This document shows, piece after piece, positions 1 to 11,810 of a DNA stretch of 64,000 nucleotides. The notes under the pieces are model-generated. The model was given only the letters and a program-made list of their open reading frames with translations. It did no database searches and had not been told where the DNA came from. This stretch comes from Aplidium turbinatum (lineage: Eukaryota > Chordata > Ascidiacea > Aplousobranchia > Polyclinidae). The position numbers and the translations under genes were made by a program. Where the stretch lies: the NCBI GenBank assembly GCA_918807975.1, contig OU964919.1, positions 16,448,001 through 16,512,000 of the forward strand, read 5' to 3'. The first letter of the stretch is position 1; each line of letters opens with the position of its first letter.

Positions 1-324
1 TTCTGGCAACTGTTGTACAATAAATAATATGAATTAATTTGTGATTTGACGCAACTTGACAATCGCATATTTGTGGTCTAAAAGACACAGCAACTCTTGA
101 AATAATGTAACTCCTGAACCTCTACACCTGCATTTTAGTATCACTTAGTATCTATATTATCACTTAATAAAAAAGTAGCCTATCTATCTCGCTATTTAAC
201 TATAACACATTCGATTTAAGGTATTTTCAATACATATTTTTTAGTTGCTTTGCAATCCACCATAAATATCTACCATTTTTGAAAAGTTTCAAAATGATTG
301 CAATACTGTAGTTTTGTTTGTCGT

Positions 325-522
325 ACCCAGGCTTACGCCGGTGATTGAAGGTTTAGATTAAGTGGACGGGAAGGCAAGGAAACCCGTCTTCGTGTCCACC
401 TTCAGGCATGCCTTTATTTGTCCTGCCAAAGACACAGCCGCATGCTCTTGAGCGGTGTCGAGCCGGCGCCCTTTCAAACGTCATTCCAGGGCTCTCACTA
501 CTCGGCAATGCAGCCGACGAAT
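325..522 (-). mobile_element. tRNA-Ser-like SINE, family B, copy 1
   Basis: On the minus strand the head begins near 521 with a tRNA-Ser-like box A (GCCGAGTAGTGAGAGC) and a box B (GGCTCGACACC). A body follows that reads through the segment around TTAAGTGGACGGGAAGG on the plus strand. The same body and head recur at 15.4-15.7 kb, which shows that this is a dispersed family and not a single tRNA gene. Family naming is by structure only. Confidence 0.65.
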
Positions 523-970
523 ACTGTAGTAATGATAACTATTGAACCCAACAACAAAACGAATCGATCCGTCTGCTAAATGCCACGTTCCGGTTTGAGC
601 AAAATTAAAATTTGGCGCTCAACAAGATTGCTGCGAAACCGAAGCATTTTTTGCTGACAACGATAAACTAAAGTGCTTCAATTTGATTATTGCAAAAAGC
701 TATTGAAAAATTATGTTTGCTAAATACAGTCTGAGTTACAAAACAAGAACCATAAAAGAAATTTTAACAGACAATTTTCTCACAGTACACCGCCTCAAAG
801 GGATGCAAAAAAACATTTTTTTTGTAAAATATATATTAAGGTTAACTAAAAACTGTTTTAATGTTAGATAATCTTGATTAAAATGGCAGGGTTAATCTCT
901 TCTTGTTCGACGCCACAAAAAATTAACAAAACATCCATATCATTGTAAAAGAATTGTAGTCTACCAGTAT

Positions 971-1050
971 TGATTGGTTGATTCAAATCTTTATCCTCGA
1001 CTGACAAAGCCTATGATAGGTTATTTCAATATTCTTGGCAGTTTCACATA
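971..1050 (-). mobile_element. SINE family A, tail fragment
   Basis: On the plus strand this reads TTGGTTGATTCAAATC, then a segment around CTGACAAAGCC and a GATAGGTTATTTC block. It matches the 3' end of the SINE family A copies at 3.0, 11.5 and 45.3 kb in reverse orientation. The tRNA-like head is missing. Confidence 0.55.
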
Positions 1051-1438
1051 AAGATAGCAACAAGATAGCAACTTGACATCAAGCTAGCAACGTCGGACAT
1101 ACTGATGTAGAAGGGAATAACTTAACATCTGTCGTTGTGTGAGCATTTGGTCAGTTTATTCTACTGTACTTACTACTACAGTTGACGGAAATGCCTCAAA
1201 AATGCCTTGTTTCATTTGTTATTAAACGTTGGAGATCAATTAAACTGGGTTTAGGGGTCAAAATTTGCGAAATAATTACAGCGAAATAATGAGAAATAAT
1301 GCGAAATAATGAGCGACAATTGCATAAAATTGCGAGTAATAATGGCCTTCAAAAACATTGTCAGAAGTAAGTTAAGTTTGTTATGCCAATTACTGTACCC
1401 GCTTAAAATTTCGTTCTAACAACAACTTATATTTGCAG

Positions 1439-4400
1439 GCCAAGATTATGGCAATTATGATTATGGAAATGGCCAGTATGGAGGCGGTGAAAACGCCTAT
1501 GGAAACTATAGCGGTTACTACGGAGGTTACGGAAACTACAGTGGATACTACGGAGGATACCGAAACTATACTGGATACTACGGAAATTATAGCAATTATT
1601 ACGGAAATTACAGCTATTACGACACGAATGGGACATACTCAAATCCCAATCTCCAACGATTACCCGAACCAAATGTCACAGTACTGACCGAAACAAGTGG
1701 GGTCATAACTTCTCCTGGTTACCCCAATGAAGATGACCCCAATTCCACCTATCCTTCAAATGCTCACTTTGTTTGGTACAGGGAAGGAGAAGATGACACC
1801 CTTGTGCAGGTATAAGTTTAAACAGTGTAATATGCCACTTTCTACTTTTTGATATATCGAAATTCGATTTTTATTGGAACATTTAAGTCATTCGCTTATT
1901 CATTAATTCTCGCAAAAATGTGACTGCAACGAAATTAAGTGATAGTAGTTGCTAAAATATGATTTGAATGCTTTCCCTGTTTGATTTGTGTGAATTCAAG
2001 TGTGTGATCAGTTTTTGACTTAGAAAACCATCTTCGACATCTGAGGCATCCACTTGACCAGTCCTGCACCTATTCTAATAGTGTGGGGTAAATTCGACCC
2101 TTAGCAGAAAAAGTTTATTGTCAAAATTTTAAAATAACAAATTTCAAATTTCCGATGTGTTGAAATTTTTAATATGCTTTTAGAAACATGGCTGTAATCA
2201 ATTTAAGACCAAACTTTCAATATAATATTTTAGACTTAAATGGATGAATTGGTTGTAATCATGGCCACGATCGTAATTCATGTAGCTAAGATACGTTTGA
2301 TACTGTTTAAATCGTTTTTCAAAACTCAGAAAAAGACACAAAATTCAAAATGGGCAGCTGTGTGCCATATTTTTTATATTAATTTTTTTACTTATTGTAT
2401 GAATCGAAAGTGTGTATCGGATTATCGTGATTTTTTAGCCTATTCAATCAGCTGGCGAGACAGCAGGAAAAAGGACTAAGAAAAAACCGCGTGCATTTTT
2501 TCAAAAAAAAATAGTATTTTAATTTGTTGTAAAATTAGTGGTTCATATTTTCTTTTATCTAAAATAATTTTTTTAGTAAGAATTGCGCTTTATATAGCCA
2601 AGCTTTTTTGAAAATAAATAAGTATACTTTCATTGTGTTTTATCTAAAATCACTTTTTCCGGGTTACTCATAAACACCTAAACTTTAACGTTTAGTTCAA
2701 AATCTGGGATCTTGGGGTTGAAATTGGTGAAGGAAACTCCAACGTGAGCTGTGACTTTGACTACTTGAACGTTTCCATTACATCGATTGGATGGAAAAGG
2801 TATTGTGGGTAAGTGCCTATAGCAACAAAATCTATACATTTTTCAAGTGTCAATTAATGCTTCTAGTTACTGAATTCTTTAAATAGACAACTAGTTCGAT
2901 TGTTGGAGTAGAATTACACATTACTTTTTGCAAGTGCCTGTTCAATATCTAATTTAAACGCGATGGCGTGTCTTCGTCTCTGCCAGCCTGCCAGGTTGAA
3001 ACTGGTTTGATTGGTTGGTTTTGAATCTTTATCCTTGAACTGACAAAGCCTTGGTAGACCATTTCTGGTAGATTTGCATACTTGAAGAGGCGTTTGACGC
3101 CGGTCCGGTTACCGAAATAGGCAGAGTGAAGTTTTCGATTGTTGAAGTGTTGTTTCCGGTGAATTATTCCATCCATTAGGTGCCGCTGAATAAAGAGCAG
3201 TCATTAGAATGTCTTGCTCAAGCGCACATCCCGAGAGCCGAACCAACGCCGCTTGATCTTGAAGCATCTTCGTTCACGAAGTCATGCGCTAACCAACTGA
3301 GCTACTGGGACAGAAAAAGTGGCGAACAGAAAAAGTGCGGTTCTCTTTTTTTCAAGACGTGTCACACTTTTAATAAATACAAGCCCATATCAAAAAAGCA
3401 CTGGAATGTGAAACGCTATCGTTTTCTTCTCTATTCGACAAAGCCAATAAGCAATTAAAAGATTTTAATCGTGTTTAATGGGTAGCATAACTTTTATTTT
3501 CGTTTTTAAATATGCAGCAATACATCGTTAACAAATAACTGTGAGTCTTTATTCGTGTAAGTTAAACCTAAAACAAAAACATTTGAGATAGAGTACAAAT
3601 TATCTTGATGACAACTTTGTTTCCATCTTAGATATGTAACTCCACCAGATGAGATCCAGGGAATGGGAACTTTACGCTTGCAGCTTGTCAGTGATGCCAC
3701 CGCAAACTTTTGGGGTTTTACATCATCATACAGAGGTGGGAGTAGTGTGATGTCAAATATTTGACATCTACACCATGAAATATATAATCAAGATCAAATC
3801 TGGACTTGCAGATAAAACTTTTCAAGCACAGATGTTGTGACACGGAGTGCCCGCTTGAAAAAAGTTGTAATTTTTAACTCCGCCGCTTAAAACGAGAAGA
3901 TCTGCCGCTTTGAGTAAAATCTATTGTGAATGCAATGGTTTGGTTTTGACAAAGCCTCTGATAGGATATTTCTGGCAGTTTAGCATACTTGTAGAGTCTT
4001 TGAACCACTGGCGCAGGGTCGGTTATGGAGATTGACAGATGGAAGATTCCATAGTTGTTGAAGTGTTGTTGTCTGTGAGTTATTCTATTCACTAGGTGCC
4101 GCTGAATCGAGAACAGTACTGAAATGGGTTGCTCAAGTGCACACCCCGAGAGCCGAACCAGCACCGCTTGATCTTGAGTTGAGCGCGTAACCAGTGCACT
4201 AACGGGCTAGTGTTTGCCGCTTTTGACGTCAACCGCATGAACTATGACTCCACGTTAACTGTGATTGCTATGGCCTACTGTACCATACATTTCTCAACTT
4301 GTAAAAACTTCAATTTACACTGAAAACTAGCAAAGAATCTGATTAATTGTAATTTTTCACCAGGTGCGATTTAAGCGTCGAACGAATCTTAGTTTTCCAC

Positions 4401-7336
4401 ACATCGCCTGTTTAATAATCATGTTTTTTTTTAAATCATGATAAGCTGATCAAACTGCTGTTTGTTCAATACAGATTTTTTATTAACGAGCATATTTTCA
4501 ATAAGGCATTTTTGCTTGAGTAATTTTACACTTATACTTCATATTTGTAGCAATCACTTGTAGTGAGCTTAAGTGTTAAAGCGCTGTTTTTCTTATCTGG
4601 GCCACATTAACAGTTAGAATAGTAACATTGAATTTTCAACCTGCAAAAGTTACGTAGAATCGTTGCAGTAAAGCTCGACTGGCCATTGTGCTCTGTCTTC
4701 AACTAACCTTCGTTTTTTTTTTTTGTATATTTTTCAGTGGTTGAAAAATTCAACCCTTGCGATCCAAATCCTTGCGGAAACGGGAAATGTACAGTAGAAG
4801 AATTGCTTCCTACTTGTGTGTGTGAAGCTGGGTAAGTAGGCTACTCTGATGTATGCCTGCATATTGTAATATATAAAGATTCCTGATTGAGGTCACAATC
4901 AATCATTTAGGATACAAAACACTGATGACAAACATTTTGTAAAAGGTATTTGTACGATTGGTGTATGATCTAGCCAACCTCTTTCTTGTTATTATTTCAT
5001 ATTTCAAACAGTTTGATTTTACCGTTAGTGCTGTAGGCCAGGTTCTCAAATTGCGACGAGCTGTCCCATCGTTCAAAGATTCTCAGGCATCGCGCAGTAA
5101 TTTTAGCTTCGTATCTACAGTGAACACAATATCTTATGTTTTATTTCAAAGGTTTTGTGGTTTTAACTTAGTTTAGTTAATTAGGTCTACTGTATATCTT
5201 CAGTACTGTTTGCTAAACGCCGTTAAAAGTATTGGAACATTTGCAGCCTAAACATATTTTTGAAAGTGTTGGTTTCTTTTGTTGCTAATTGTCTGTGTGA
5301 ATAAAAAATTTTATCACTAATTTGTATTAATAGATACATACCACAACGTCATTAGACATCAAAAATGATCTAAGTCTTCTTCATGATATTCTTTCTCGCA
5401 GATACACCGGAGAGCAATGCACGATAAACATAAAGGAATGTGAATCTGACCCTTGCGAAAATGGTGGAACGTGTGACGAAAAAGGTCAAGTGAATTCTTA
5501 CAAATGCAGATGCACTGAATATTATCAAGGAACTCATTGTGAAACAGGTATGGAAACCTGTCAAAACTGTGGCAAAACTGTTTTTTTTTTAATTAGTTTT
5601 CTTGGTTTGCCACCAGCCCACCACCATCACGAACGAGCATAGAGGAATTTGTATGTGTTACTTTGATATGAAAAACTAAGACATTAACAAAACTAAGCGA
5701 TTTCTGAATTGTGAACTTTTTTTTTAAATCCAAAAATAAAAGTAAAAATAACAACAAAAGCTTGTATTGTTTTGTTTTCAAAAAATTGTTCCCAAATTAT
5801 GCTCATGTTTCACAAATAATGTAAACTTATGAAAATAACAAAAAATGTAGTAGCATCTATACCAGCATCTATTTGTAGTGAAAGCACGTAAATTAGACTA
5901 AGCAGCGACATTCTTTCGAACTATCTTTCAGCTTAGTATAGGCTACCAAGCTGTAAAACTTAATCAACTTTTCAAACTTTATTTACAAAATGATTAAATG
6001 AATAGTTTGTTAACAGCTTTCCAATAGCCAAATGCTAACGAATTGTGAAGCCTATTAGGTGATTCTTTGATGTTGAAAATTTTGATATTGCACCAATCGA
6101 GTTTCTTGAGTGATCTTCTTCTTCTCTCGTTTGACTTGTAGCAGCTTAGATTGGCAATGCCTCCTCGTGCAGCCAAGATACGGTAGTTGGGTCCAGTTGT
6201 CGAATACCAGTGATTCCACTTGGGGGTCGTAAGATGGAACATTCGTGGAGTATGTGTTGCATTGTTTGTTCTACCGCTCCGCAGACACATATCGGCGAAT
6301 TATGCAACCCCCACCTAAACAGATTAGCTCCAGTACAGTACTTCTTGAGTGATGAAAGTATTTGATGACATGTTGCAAAGACATCAGTGGAAAAACAGTT
6401 TTTTGTTGCATTTTGACTTATTTAAATTCCTTTCTTGCAACGTAAAGTACATAAATATAGTTCAACAAAACAATAAAAATTGCATTTTGCAGCGAAGCCG
6501 CTCCCGTGTGAAACAACTCCATGTCAAAATAATGGAACGTGTGAAAATATGGGAATCAGAAGATTCAGATGCTTTTGCGCAGAAGACTACAGCGGCGTGA
6601 GGTGTGAACGATATAAAGGAGAACTCATTGTACAAAAGCCTGCTCAAAATCCGCAAAAGCCTAGTGACCCGTTCGGTGGGTTAGATGACGGAAAGCCCAA
6701 TACAAAACCAAAACAGCCCAATTCAAAAGGTAAATAGGCTACTTCAAATATGCTCAAACATTTTACTCAATAAGTGATAAATATGTATATATAGTGAAAT
6801 AGACGCTGATGTCTCTCAACCTCTGCTCTGGTTCCTCAATATTATTGAGGATGAAATGTTATGCAAGGATCTTTTATTTAAGATACAGCCGAGTCGAACA
6901 ATTAAACATAATAAGTAAATAAAGTCAGTCAGGTTTTGAAACTTTATAATTTATTGATAAAGCTTTCGAATCGTAAAGGTGGCTTCTTCAGTATCTTATT
7001 TAAAAAGTCATTATATTTCTGAGTCATTCTATTTTGAGTTATTCTATCTTATTCAATGCAAGTCATTCCGTTTGAATGAGATATTGAAGAAACCTCCTTT
7101 AATAAGTTCAAAACAGATAAGTTTAGATTTTTATACAGTACTAAAATTAATTAAACTGAACGTCTATTTTCATACGTAATATGATGCAATTGGCCTACTT
7201 CTGTATAATGACTATTATCTCTGTCTCAGGGGCAAAAGAAAGCAAGAGCAAAAAACCAAAGTCTTCTGCTACCTTGTGTCAGCCATCATTGACGACGATT
7301 ATTTCAGTGGTTTTGCTAATCATTACAACACTTTAA
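1439..7336 (+). CDS. Gene 1: Gly/Tyr-rich repeat, CUB, three EGF domains, probable GPI-anchored surface protein
   Basis: Exons by splice sites and reading frame are 1439-1809, 2696-2808, 3632-3735, 4738-4831, 5402-5547, 6493-6729 and 7230-7336 (TAA 7334-7336), about 389 residues without the leader. Residue numbers count from the first whole codon (1441). Residues 21-60 are four 10-residue Gly/Tyr/Asn repeats. A CUB domain follows to about residue 195, with the marks SGVITSPGYPN, WDLGVEIG, SCDFDYL and RYCG. Three six-cysteine EGF modules run to about 315. A Pro/Lys-rich linker leads to a C-terminal hydrophobic run (TTIISVVLLIITTL) that ends the protein with no cytoplasmic residues. This is typical of a GPI signal, although a very short-tailed transmembrane anchor is possible. 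The first CUB disulfide pair is absent. CUB/EGF proteins usually bind proteins or glycans at the cell surface; the ligand is unknown. The exon pattern matches gene 2. No signal-peptide exon is identified. Confidence 0.85.
1501..1620 (+). repeat. 30-bp coding minisatellite in gene 1 (Gly-Tyr-Asn repeats)
   Basis: Four units in perfect register (1501-1530, 1531-1560, 1561-1590, 1591-1620) encode variants of [GR]-N-Y-[ST]-G-Y-Y-G-G-Y. The first two units encode the same peptide with synonymous differences, so the protein repeat has been maintained. The third and fourth are more diverged (RNYTGYYGNY, SNYYGNYSYY). Each unit contains an N-Y-S or N-Y-T sequon. Confidence 0.9.
3009..3312 (-). mobile_element. 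SINE family A, copy 1 (near full length)
   Basis: It lies in intron 2 of gene 1, on the minus strand. The head has a tRNA-like box A (TAGCTCAGTTGGTTAGCGC) and box B (GGTTCGGCTC). A core around CATTCTAATGACTGCTC and AACAACACTTCAACAATCG follows. The 3' end is AAAGATTCAAAACCAACCAA. The same layout occurs at 3.9, 10.8, 11.5, 19.2, 28.0 and 45.3 kb. Confidence 0.8.
3936..4210 (-). mobile_element. SINE family A, copy 2
   Basis: This is a second minus-strand copy, in intron 3 of gene 1, about 620 bp from copy 1. It keeps the core and the box B region (GAACCAGCACCGCTTGATCTT on the plus strand, minus one end base). Part of the tRNA-like head and of the tail is eroded. Confidence 0.7.
6095..6350 (-). 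mobile_element. LINE ORF2 C-terminal fragment
   Basis: The minus strand reads TGANLFRWGLHNSPICVCG and then AVEQTMQHILHEC without interruption. This cysteine/histidine signature (CxCG...EQTMxHILxxC) is common downstream of reverse transcriptase in jockey/CR1-like LINE ORF2 proteins. The fragment ends in a GAAGAAGAAGA-like run. It sits in the gene 1 intron between the EGF2 and EGF3 exons. Only the C-terminus is present. Confidence 0.65.
6895..7000 (-). mobile_element. Possible Penelope-like 3' tail remnant
   Basis: The minus strand reads CTGAAGAAGCCACC, then TTCGAAAGCTTTATCAATAA. This wording is typical of the region just after the endonuclease of Penelope-like elements. No coding part is visible, so the assignment is weak. 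It lies in the last intron of gene 1. Confidence 0.3.
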
Positions 7337-8491
7337 TGCAGTCATCATCAACTCGGTTTGTAAGCGCAAACTGTAGGTGTGATGGTCGCTCAAATGGAAA
7401 TGTCAGAAGTTATACATTACTATATATCAAGATATCAAGAGCAGAAGCTACATATTATAAAATTTCTGGATCTACAGATAGAATCTTGAACGTATACATT
7501 TGAAAATGATTTTTAAGGATCTATAGTTGGGTTTCGTTTATGTTTTTTTTTTTTTTTTTTGTATCGTGATGTGTTGTTTTTTTGGAATGGGAGTTAAATT
7601 ATTTGCTTTATCTTCAGAAGGTTCAACAATGTAAATTTTCTATGCTTTTACTTTCGTCAACCTCAGTTTAAAGTTTTAATGGTAAATTTATTCCAACCAG
7701 CTACAGTATTTTTAATTCAAGATATGTGCATTGTTATTACTGTTGATTTGTGATTTTTCCAAAATCTTGTTCATTTAAACTCTTTGGTGATATCGGTTGT
7801 TCACTGCTACTCCTCAGCTTCTAGATTTTGCTGACTATAAGTGGTCGATGCCAAAAATAATTTTGTGTAAAACGCAAACGGATTACATCCCTTGTAAGTG
7901 TAATCTACCCAGGGGTGGAAAAAACTCTACTTGAAAACTTCTAGTTCAGAGTCTCCTACCACCTTGTATGTCATTTACTATTTTTGTCAACAAAAATGCA
8001 CCGCTAGTCTGAATCTTCAGCTTCTATACCGTTTACCCTGGAAAAGTCCTCTGATGTAATTTAACAGAAAAAAAGCGACAAATGTTGTTATTTACTGCCT
8101 ATTATCCTAATGTTGCTTAAGCTTTTACTTGGTCTTAAATGAAACTGTTCGTCGTTTTGCAAGCTATTCTATGACGATTAAATATCAGAGATGAAAGAAA
8201 AGAATGAAGAATGAAGGATTGTATATTGTAATAATTAATGAAGATTTCAACTCGGTACTTCACTTCAGCGCACCACCTAATCAACTTGGATATTTCCAGA
8301 GTGTGTTTTACCATTTTTAGATTATTGTTTTCAATTTGTTTACCATTTCTTGTATGTGCTTTTTATGATGATTCTACGGTTTTGTTTTTGCTGTTTATTA
8401 GCCTTTTTCCTTGTTTCCACCACTTTGAAATCTGCAACCATTTCTCGTTTCTTCTTCAAAATGGTTAAAAAATTATCACCCACAATCTAAA

Positions 8492-9190
8492 ATAGACAAA
8501 TAAAACTTAACAACCAGACGGCATTTAACATAATAACATGAAAATAAATTAAAAATTATAGACGTTTTCGGCCATACTCATGTTAACCCTTTTCAAGTAA
8601 CCAACTGACTGGTATTCTTTATAAATTGAAATTACAGATTTGGTCTACATACTCAATAATTGAAAAAAGAAACGCATAAGAATTAAACGGCAAGGCAGAG
8701 GGGAGGCAAAATCAAGTGACGCTTAATTGCCTAGGAAAAAACACAAATCAATGAAGCAAATTAGCCTACGTGAAGACATTTAGCAGATAGGAGGCGCCTG
8801 CTGCAAACAGCTGCCCATTGAGGCGAGGATTGCAAGATTTTATGAGCAAAACCTCGTGGATTTATAGTATCAAATTTGGTGAAACATTTACATAGTTCCA
8901 AAAGACTCCAGGGATGGTTTATTGTTTGAACAAATCTGACAATTGAGTATATGATCTTTAATGGCGCTTTTTCTGTTGAGAGCAGTTTAATCCAAATGCT
9001 CCCTCACTCTTGTGGCCAAATGTCGTGTGGACATACCAATGTATGTGCAGTCCGCGTCATCATCCACGTTTTCATCCGCGTCTTGAAAAGGGCTAACATG
9101 AGTATGGCCGAAAACGTTTGTAATTTTTAGTTTATTTTCATGTTATTATGTTAATAAATGCCGTCTGGTTGTTAAGCTTTATTTGTCTAT
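8492..9190. mobile_element. Penelope-like element 3' ends in inverted pair, with GIY-YIG endonuclease remnant
   Basis: Arms at 8492-8597 and 9082-9190 are inverted copies of each other, about 106-109 bp with a few differences. Between them the minus strand (about 9060-8910) encodes CTYIGMSTRHLATRVREHL, and shortly after a stop codon SAIKDHILNCQICS. This is the GIY-YIG endonuclease signature found at the C-terminus of Penelope-like retroelements. The arms read like the usual 3' untranslated tail of such elements. Direct copies of ATGGTTAAAAAA-like sequence flank the unit (8461 and 9189), perhaps a target duplication. The reverse transcriptase part is missing. Confidence 0.65.
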
Positions 9191-10261
9191 GGTTAAAAAA
9201 ATCACCTCTCTACCAAAATTGTGTTACAATTTAAAATGTAATTTAAAATCTCAGTAACCAAATCACAGCTTTAAACGTCTTGTATGAATAACCACAATGA
9301 TTCAACATCCATGCCCTCCCTGAGAACACGCCTTGCATTCCTTAGCGGTGCGACCACCACTGGATAAGAACTCCTGCTGTAAAGTAAACCATCTCTACAT
9401 TCGGTAAAGACTTACAAACTTGCATCGATATTTCAAAGAGATTATAATTGCGCTATGGTTTTCAAAACATAAAAGTGATTAAATATAATGTAATAAGCAT
9501 AAACGCTTTTTTAAAAACAAAACGTATGGCATCATCAAAGAGATGCCATTGTTACCACCTGTAAAGCAATAGCCACATTTTTGGGGGCTTTAAAGAAAAA
9601 TTCAAGAGCAAAAAATTGGGATCAAATCGCTTCATCAGAAAGATACCAATAGCCGTACCAGTAGCTTATCTAGCTGTAACACACAATTATATATACCTTT
9701 TTTTTTTTAAAATTTTGTTATTTTCAGTATGCCATAAAATTACCGTTTCATTATAACTTACCCTATGAAGCCTGCAATGGATTTGCAATAACATACCAAA
9801 CGTAAACCTTTGCGTTGATATCTTGCCGTTTGGTTGAACTGGCACCTCTTTAATCTTCAGTCCACTTTACCCACTTGTTTTTCTGTTTCAATCTCTCTCC
9901 TTACCTGCTCAGTGCTAAGTGATAAAATCAAATGATATCTTACTTACATGTTACAATTGAGTGTGATCTTATGGTACTTTATACTGTTACCATTGTGTGT
10001 GAATGGATCTCGTCAAATGTCTATTATATATCTTCTTTCATTAACATTATCTCACGGTATCAGTGTGAAATAGACGAAAATATTTATAGTTTGATGAATA
10101 TGATTTTTCGAATAAATACAATTTTTAAGTGTGTCCTACGACTTACTTGAGTTATGTGATGCATTTCTGTTTATGTACATATTGCCCCGTTTTGCTGTAT
10201 TTTTTCCTTTGTTGAATATGACTGGTTTACGTCTCAGAGCAATCGTTTTCATGTTTTCAAT

Positions 10262-10452
10262 CGTTTTCTAAGAAGTAGCGGGTAACGGAATGCAACTGAA
10301 AAAAAGTAGCGCCTCTTCCGCTACCGCTACTTTGAAAGAAAAATAGCGCCACTACTGCAGCCGCTACTCCAACTAAAAAGTAGCGCCGCTACCGCTACTT
10401 TTACCAAAAAAGTAGCGCCGCTACAAAAGTAGCGCGCTACTGCCTATCTCTG
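10262..10452. mobile_element. Solitary hAT-type end with GTAGCGC subterminal repeats
   Basis: About ten copies of (A)GTAGCG(C) and its complement are packed into 190 bp. They end at 10452 in a sequence whose reverse complement begins CAGAGATAGGCAGTAGCGCG. Many hAT elements have CAGNGNTGGGCA-like termini with short subterminal arrays that bind transposase. The opposite end was not found, so this is a one-ended relic or a truncated copy. Confidence 0.5.
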
Positions 10453-10762
10453 ATAAGGGCCTAACCCAAAACAATGCAGGTTCAACAATGCGCTATATAC
10501 AAGCATTGGCCATCTATCTCCACGATTTAGACTTTTTAGAGTTTCCTGTTTCCGGTATTGCTAGGGTTAGCCTACATAATATTCACGTGACCTAAACTAC
10601 CGAAGGTAGTCACGCAAACTTGAACAACTGTTAAACAACATAGGCCTACATTGAACAAACAGCAATAATTCAAAATTAAAAAATGCCTCAAAAAAACTTC
10701 ATGGCGTTGCTTTAACTCTAGAAATCAACTTTTGGTATTTAGTCTATAATACTCTACATATC

Positions 10763-11082
10763 CGCCCGGATAGCTTAGTTGGTTGAGCGCCTTAATTTGT
10801 AGGCTACACGAAGAAACTTCAAGATCGAGCGACACTGGTCAAATTCTTGGTGTCTGCGCTTGAGCAACGCATTTCGAAGACTACTCTCCACTCAGTCGCA
10901 CCTAGTGGAAGGTATAATTACAGACAGCACTTCAACAAGCGGACACTTCACTCTTCTAATCTCGGTAATTGGGCCTGCGTCTGTAGTTCAAAGCCTCTAC
11001 AATCTGCAAGTATGTGAAACTGCCAGAAATAACCTAACAAAGGCTTTCTCAGTCCAGGAATAAAGATTCAAGCCAACCAATC
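10763..11082 (+). mobile_element. SINE family A, copy 3 (full length)
   Basis: Plus-strand copy that starts with the tRNA-like GCCCGGATAGCTTAGTTGG. It runs through the core (AACGCATTTCGAAGACTACTC, one end base trimmed from the family version) and ends AAAGATTCAAGCCAACCAAT. It gives the clearest view of both ends of the family. Confidence 0.8.
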
Positions 11083-11496
11083 ATTAGCCTACAGTTTTAT
11101 AGCAACCTCTCATTTATCGACACAATAGATCATGAAAACTGTGGACAACAGACAACATTTTAATTGCAAAAGAAAAGTTTTTCGGTTTTGATGCTTTCCC
11201 GAGCGTGATATGAGAAAACTACAAATGTTTAAGCTTCTATTACGAATTTTTAATTTGAAAATAAATATTAATTGATGTTAATCGGAATAACTTTATCGAG
11301 TTACTGAGTCTTGAAGTAAAATTCGATCAACAATTTTGCATTGTCAAAAAATAAACATAGCAGACATCTTTCCATTGCGTATTTTATATGAGAGGCTTAG
11401 CTTTCTTGTTTTTCATGGATAGTTTCAAAGATAACTTCGCTTGAACTTGTTAACATATTGGCGCTCGTTTGTATGAGACAAATTTTCAAGTTCTAG

Positions 11497-11770
11497 TTGG
11501 TTGGTTGGTTGGTTGGTTTTGAATGTTTATCTTCGGACTGACAAAGCCTTGATAGGTTATTCCAGGTATCTTCGCATACTTGTAGAGGCTCTTGACGCAG
11601 GGCCGGGTACCGAGATTGACAGAGTGAAGTTTTCCGATTGTTGAAGTGTTGTTGTCAGAGAATTATTCCATTCAATTAATATCCTGAACGCGTTGCTCAA
11701 GCGCACACCCCGAGAGTCGAACTAGCGCCGCGTGATCTTGAGCCGGGCGCCCACTGAGCTAACCGGGCGG
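11497..11770 (-). mobile_element. SINE family A, copy 4, with (TTGG)n tail
   Basis: Minus-strand copy. Its 3' tail is an expanded run of TTGG units on the plus strand at 11497-11518. The head ends with GAGCTAACCGGGCGG on the plus strand. The tail repeat shows that the family terminates in (CCAA)n and not in poly(A). Confidence 0.8.
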
Positions 11771-11810
11771 ATTCTGACATGTGTAATTGTGTAGCATGCC
11801 AGATCACGGT

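Larger units (their letters stand above)
1..1438. other. Upstream flank of gene 1, repeat-bearing, no confident exon
   Basis: This stretch holds a SINE family B copy (325-522), a SINE family A tail fragment (971-1050) and a short run of GCGAAATAAT-like units (about 1268-1312). An ATG at 1309 (and another in frame at 1342) leads in frame to a GTAAGT donor at 1367. Splicing across a 72-nt intron to the acceptor at 1438 would fit the phase of the first confident exon. The encoded start (MSDNCIKLRVIMAFKNIV) is not a convincing signal peptide, so the true leader exon of gene 1 may lie elsewhere or outside the window. Confidence 0.4.
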
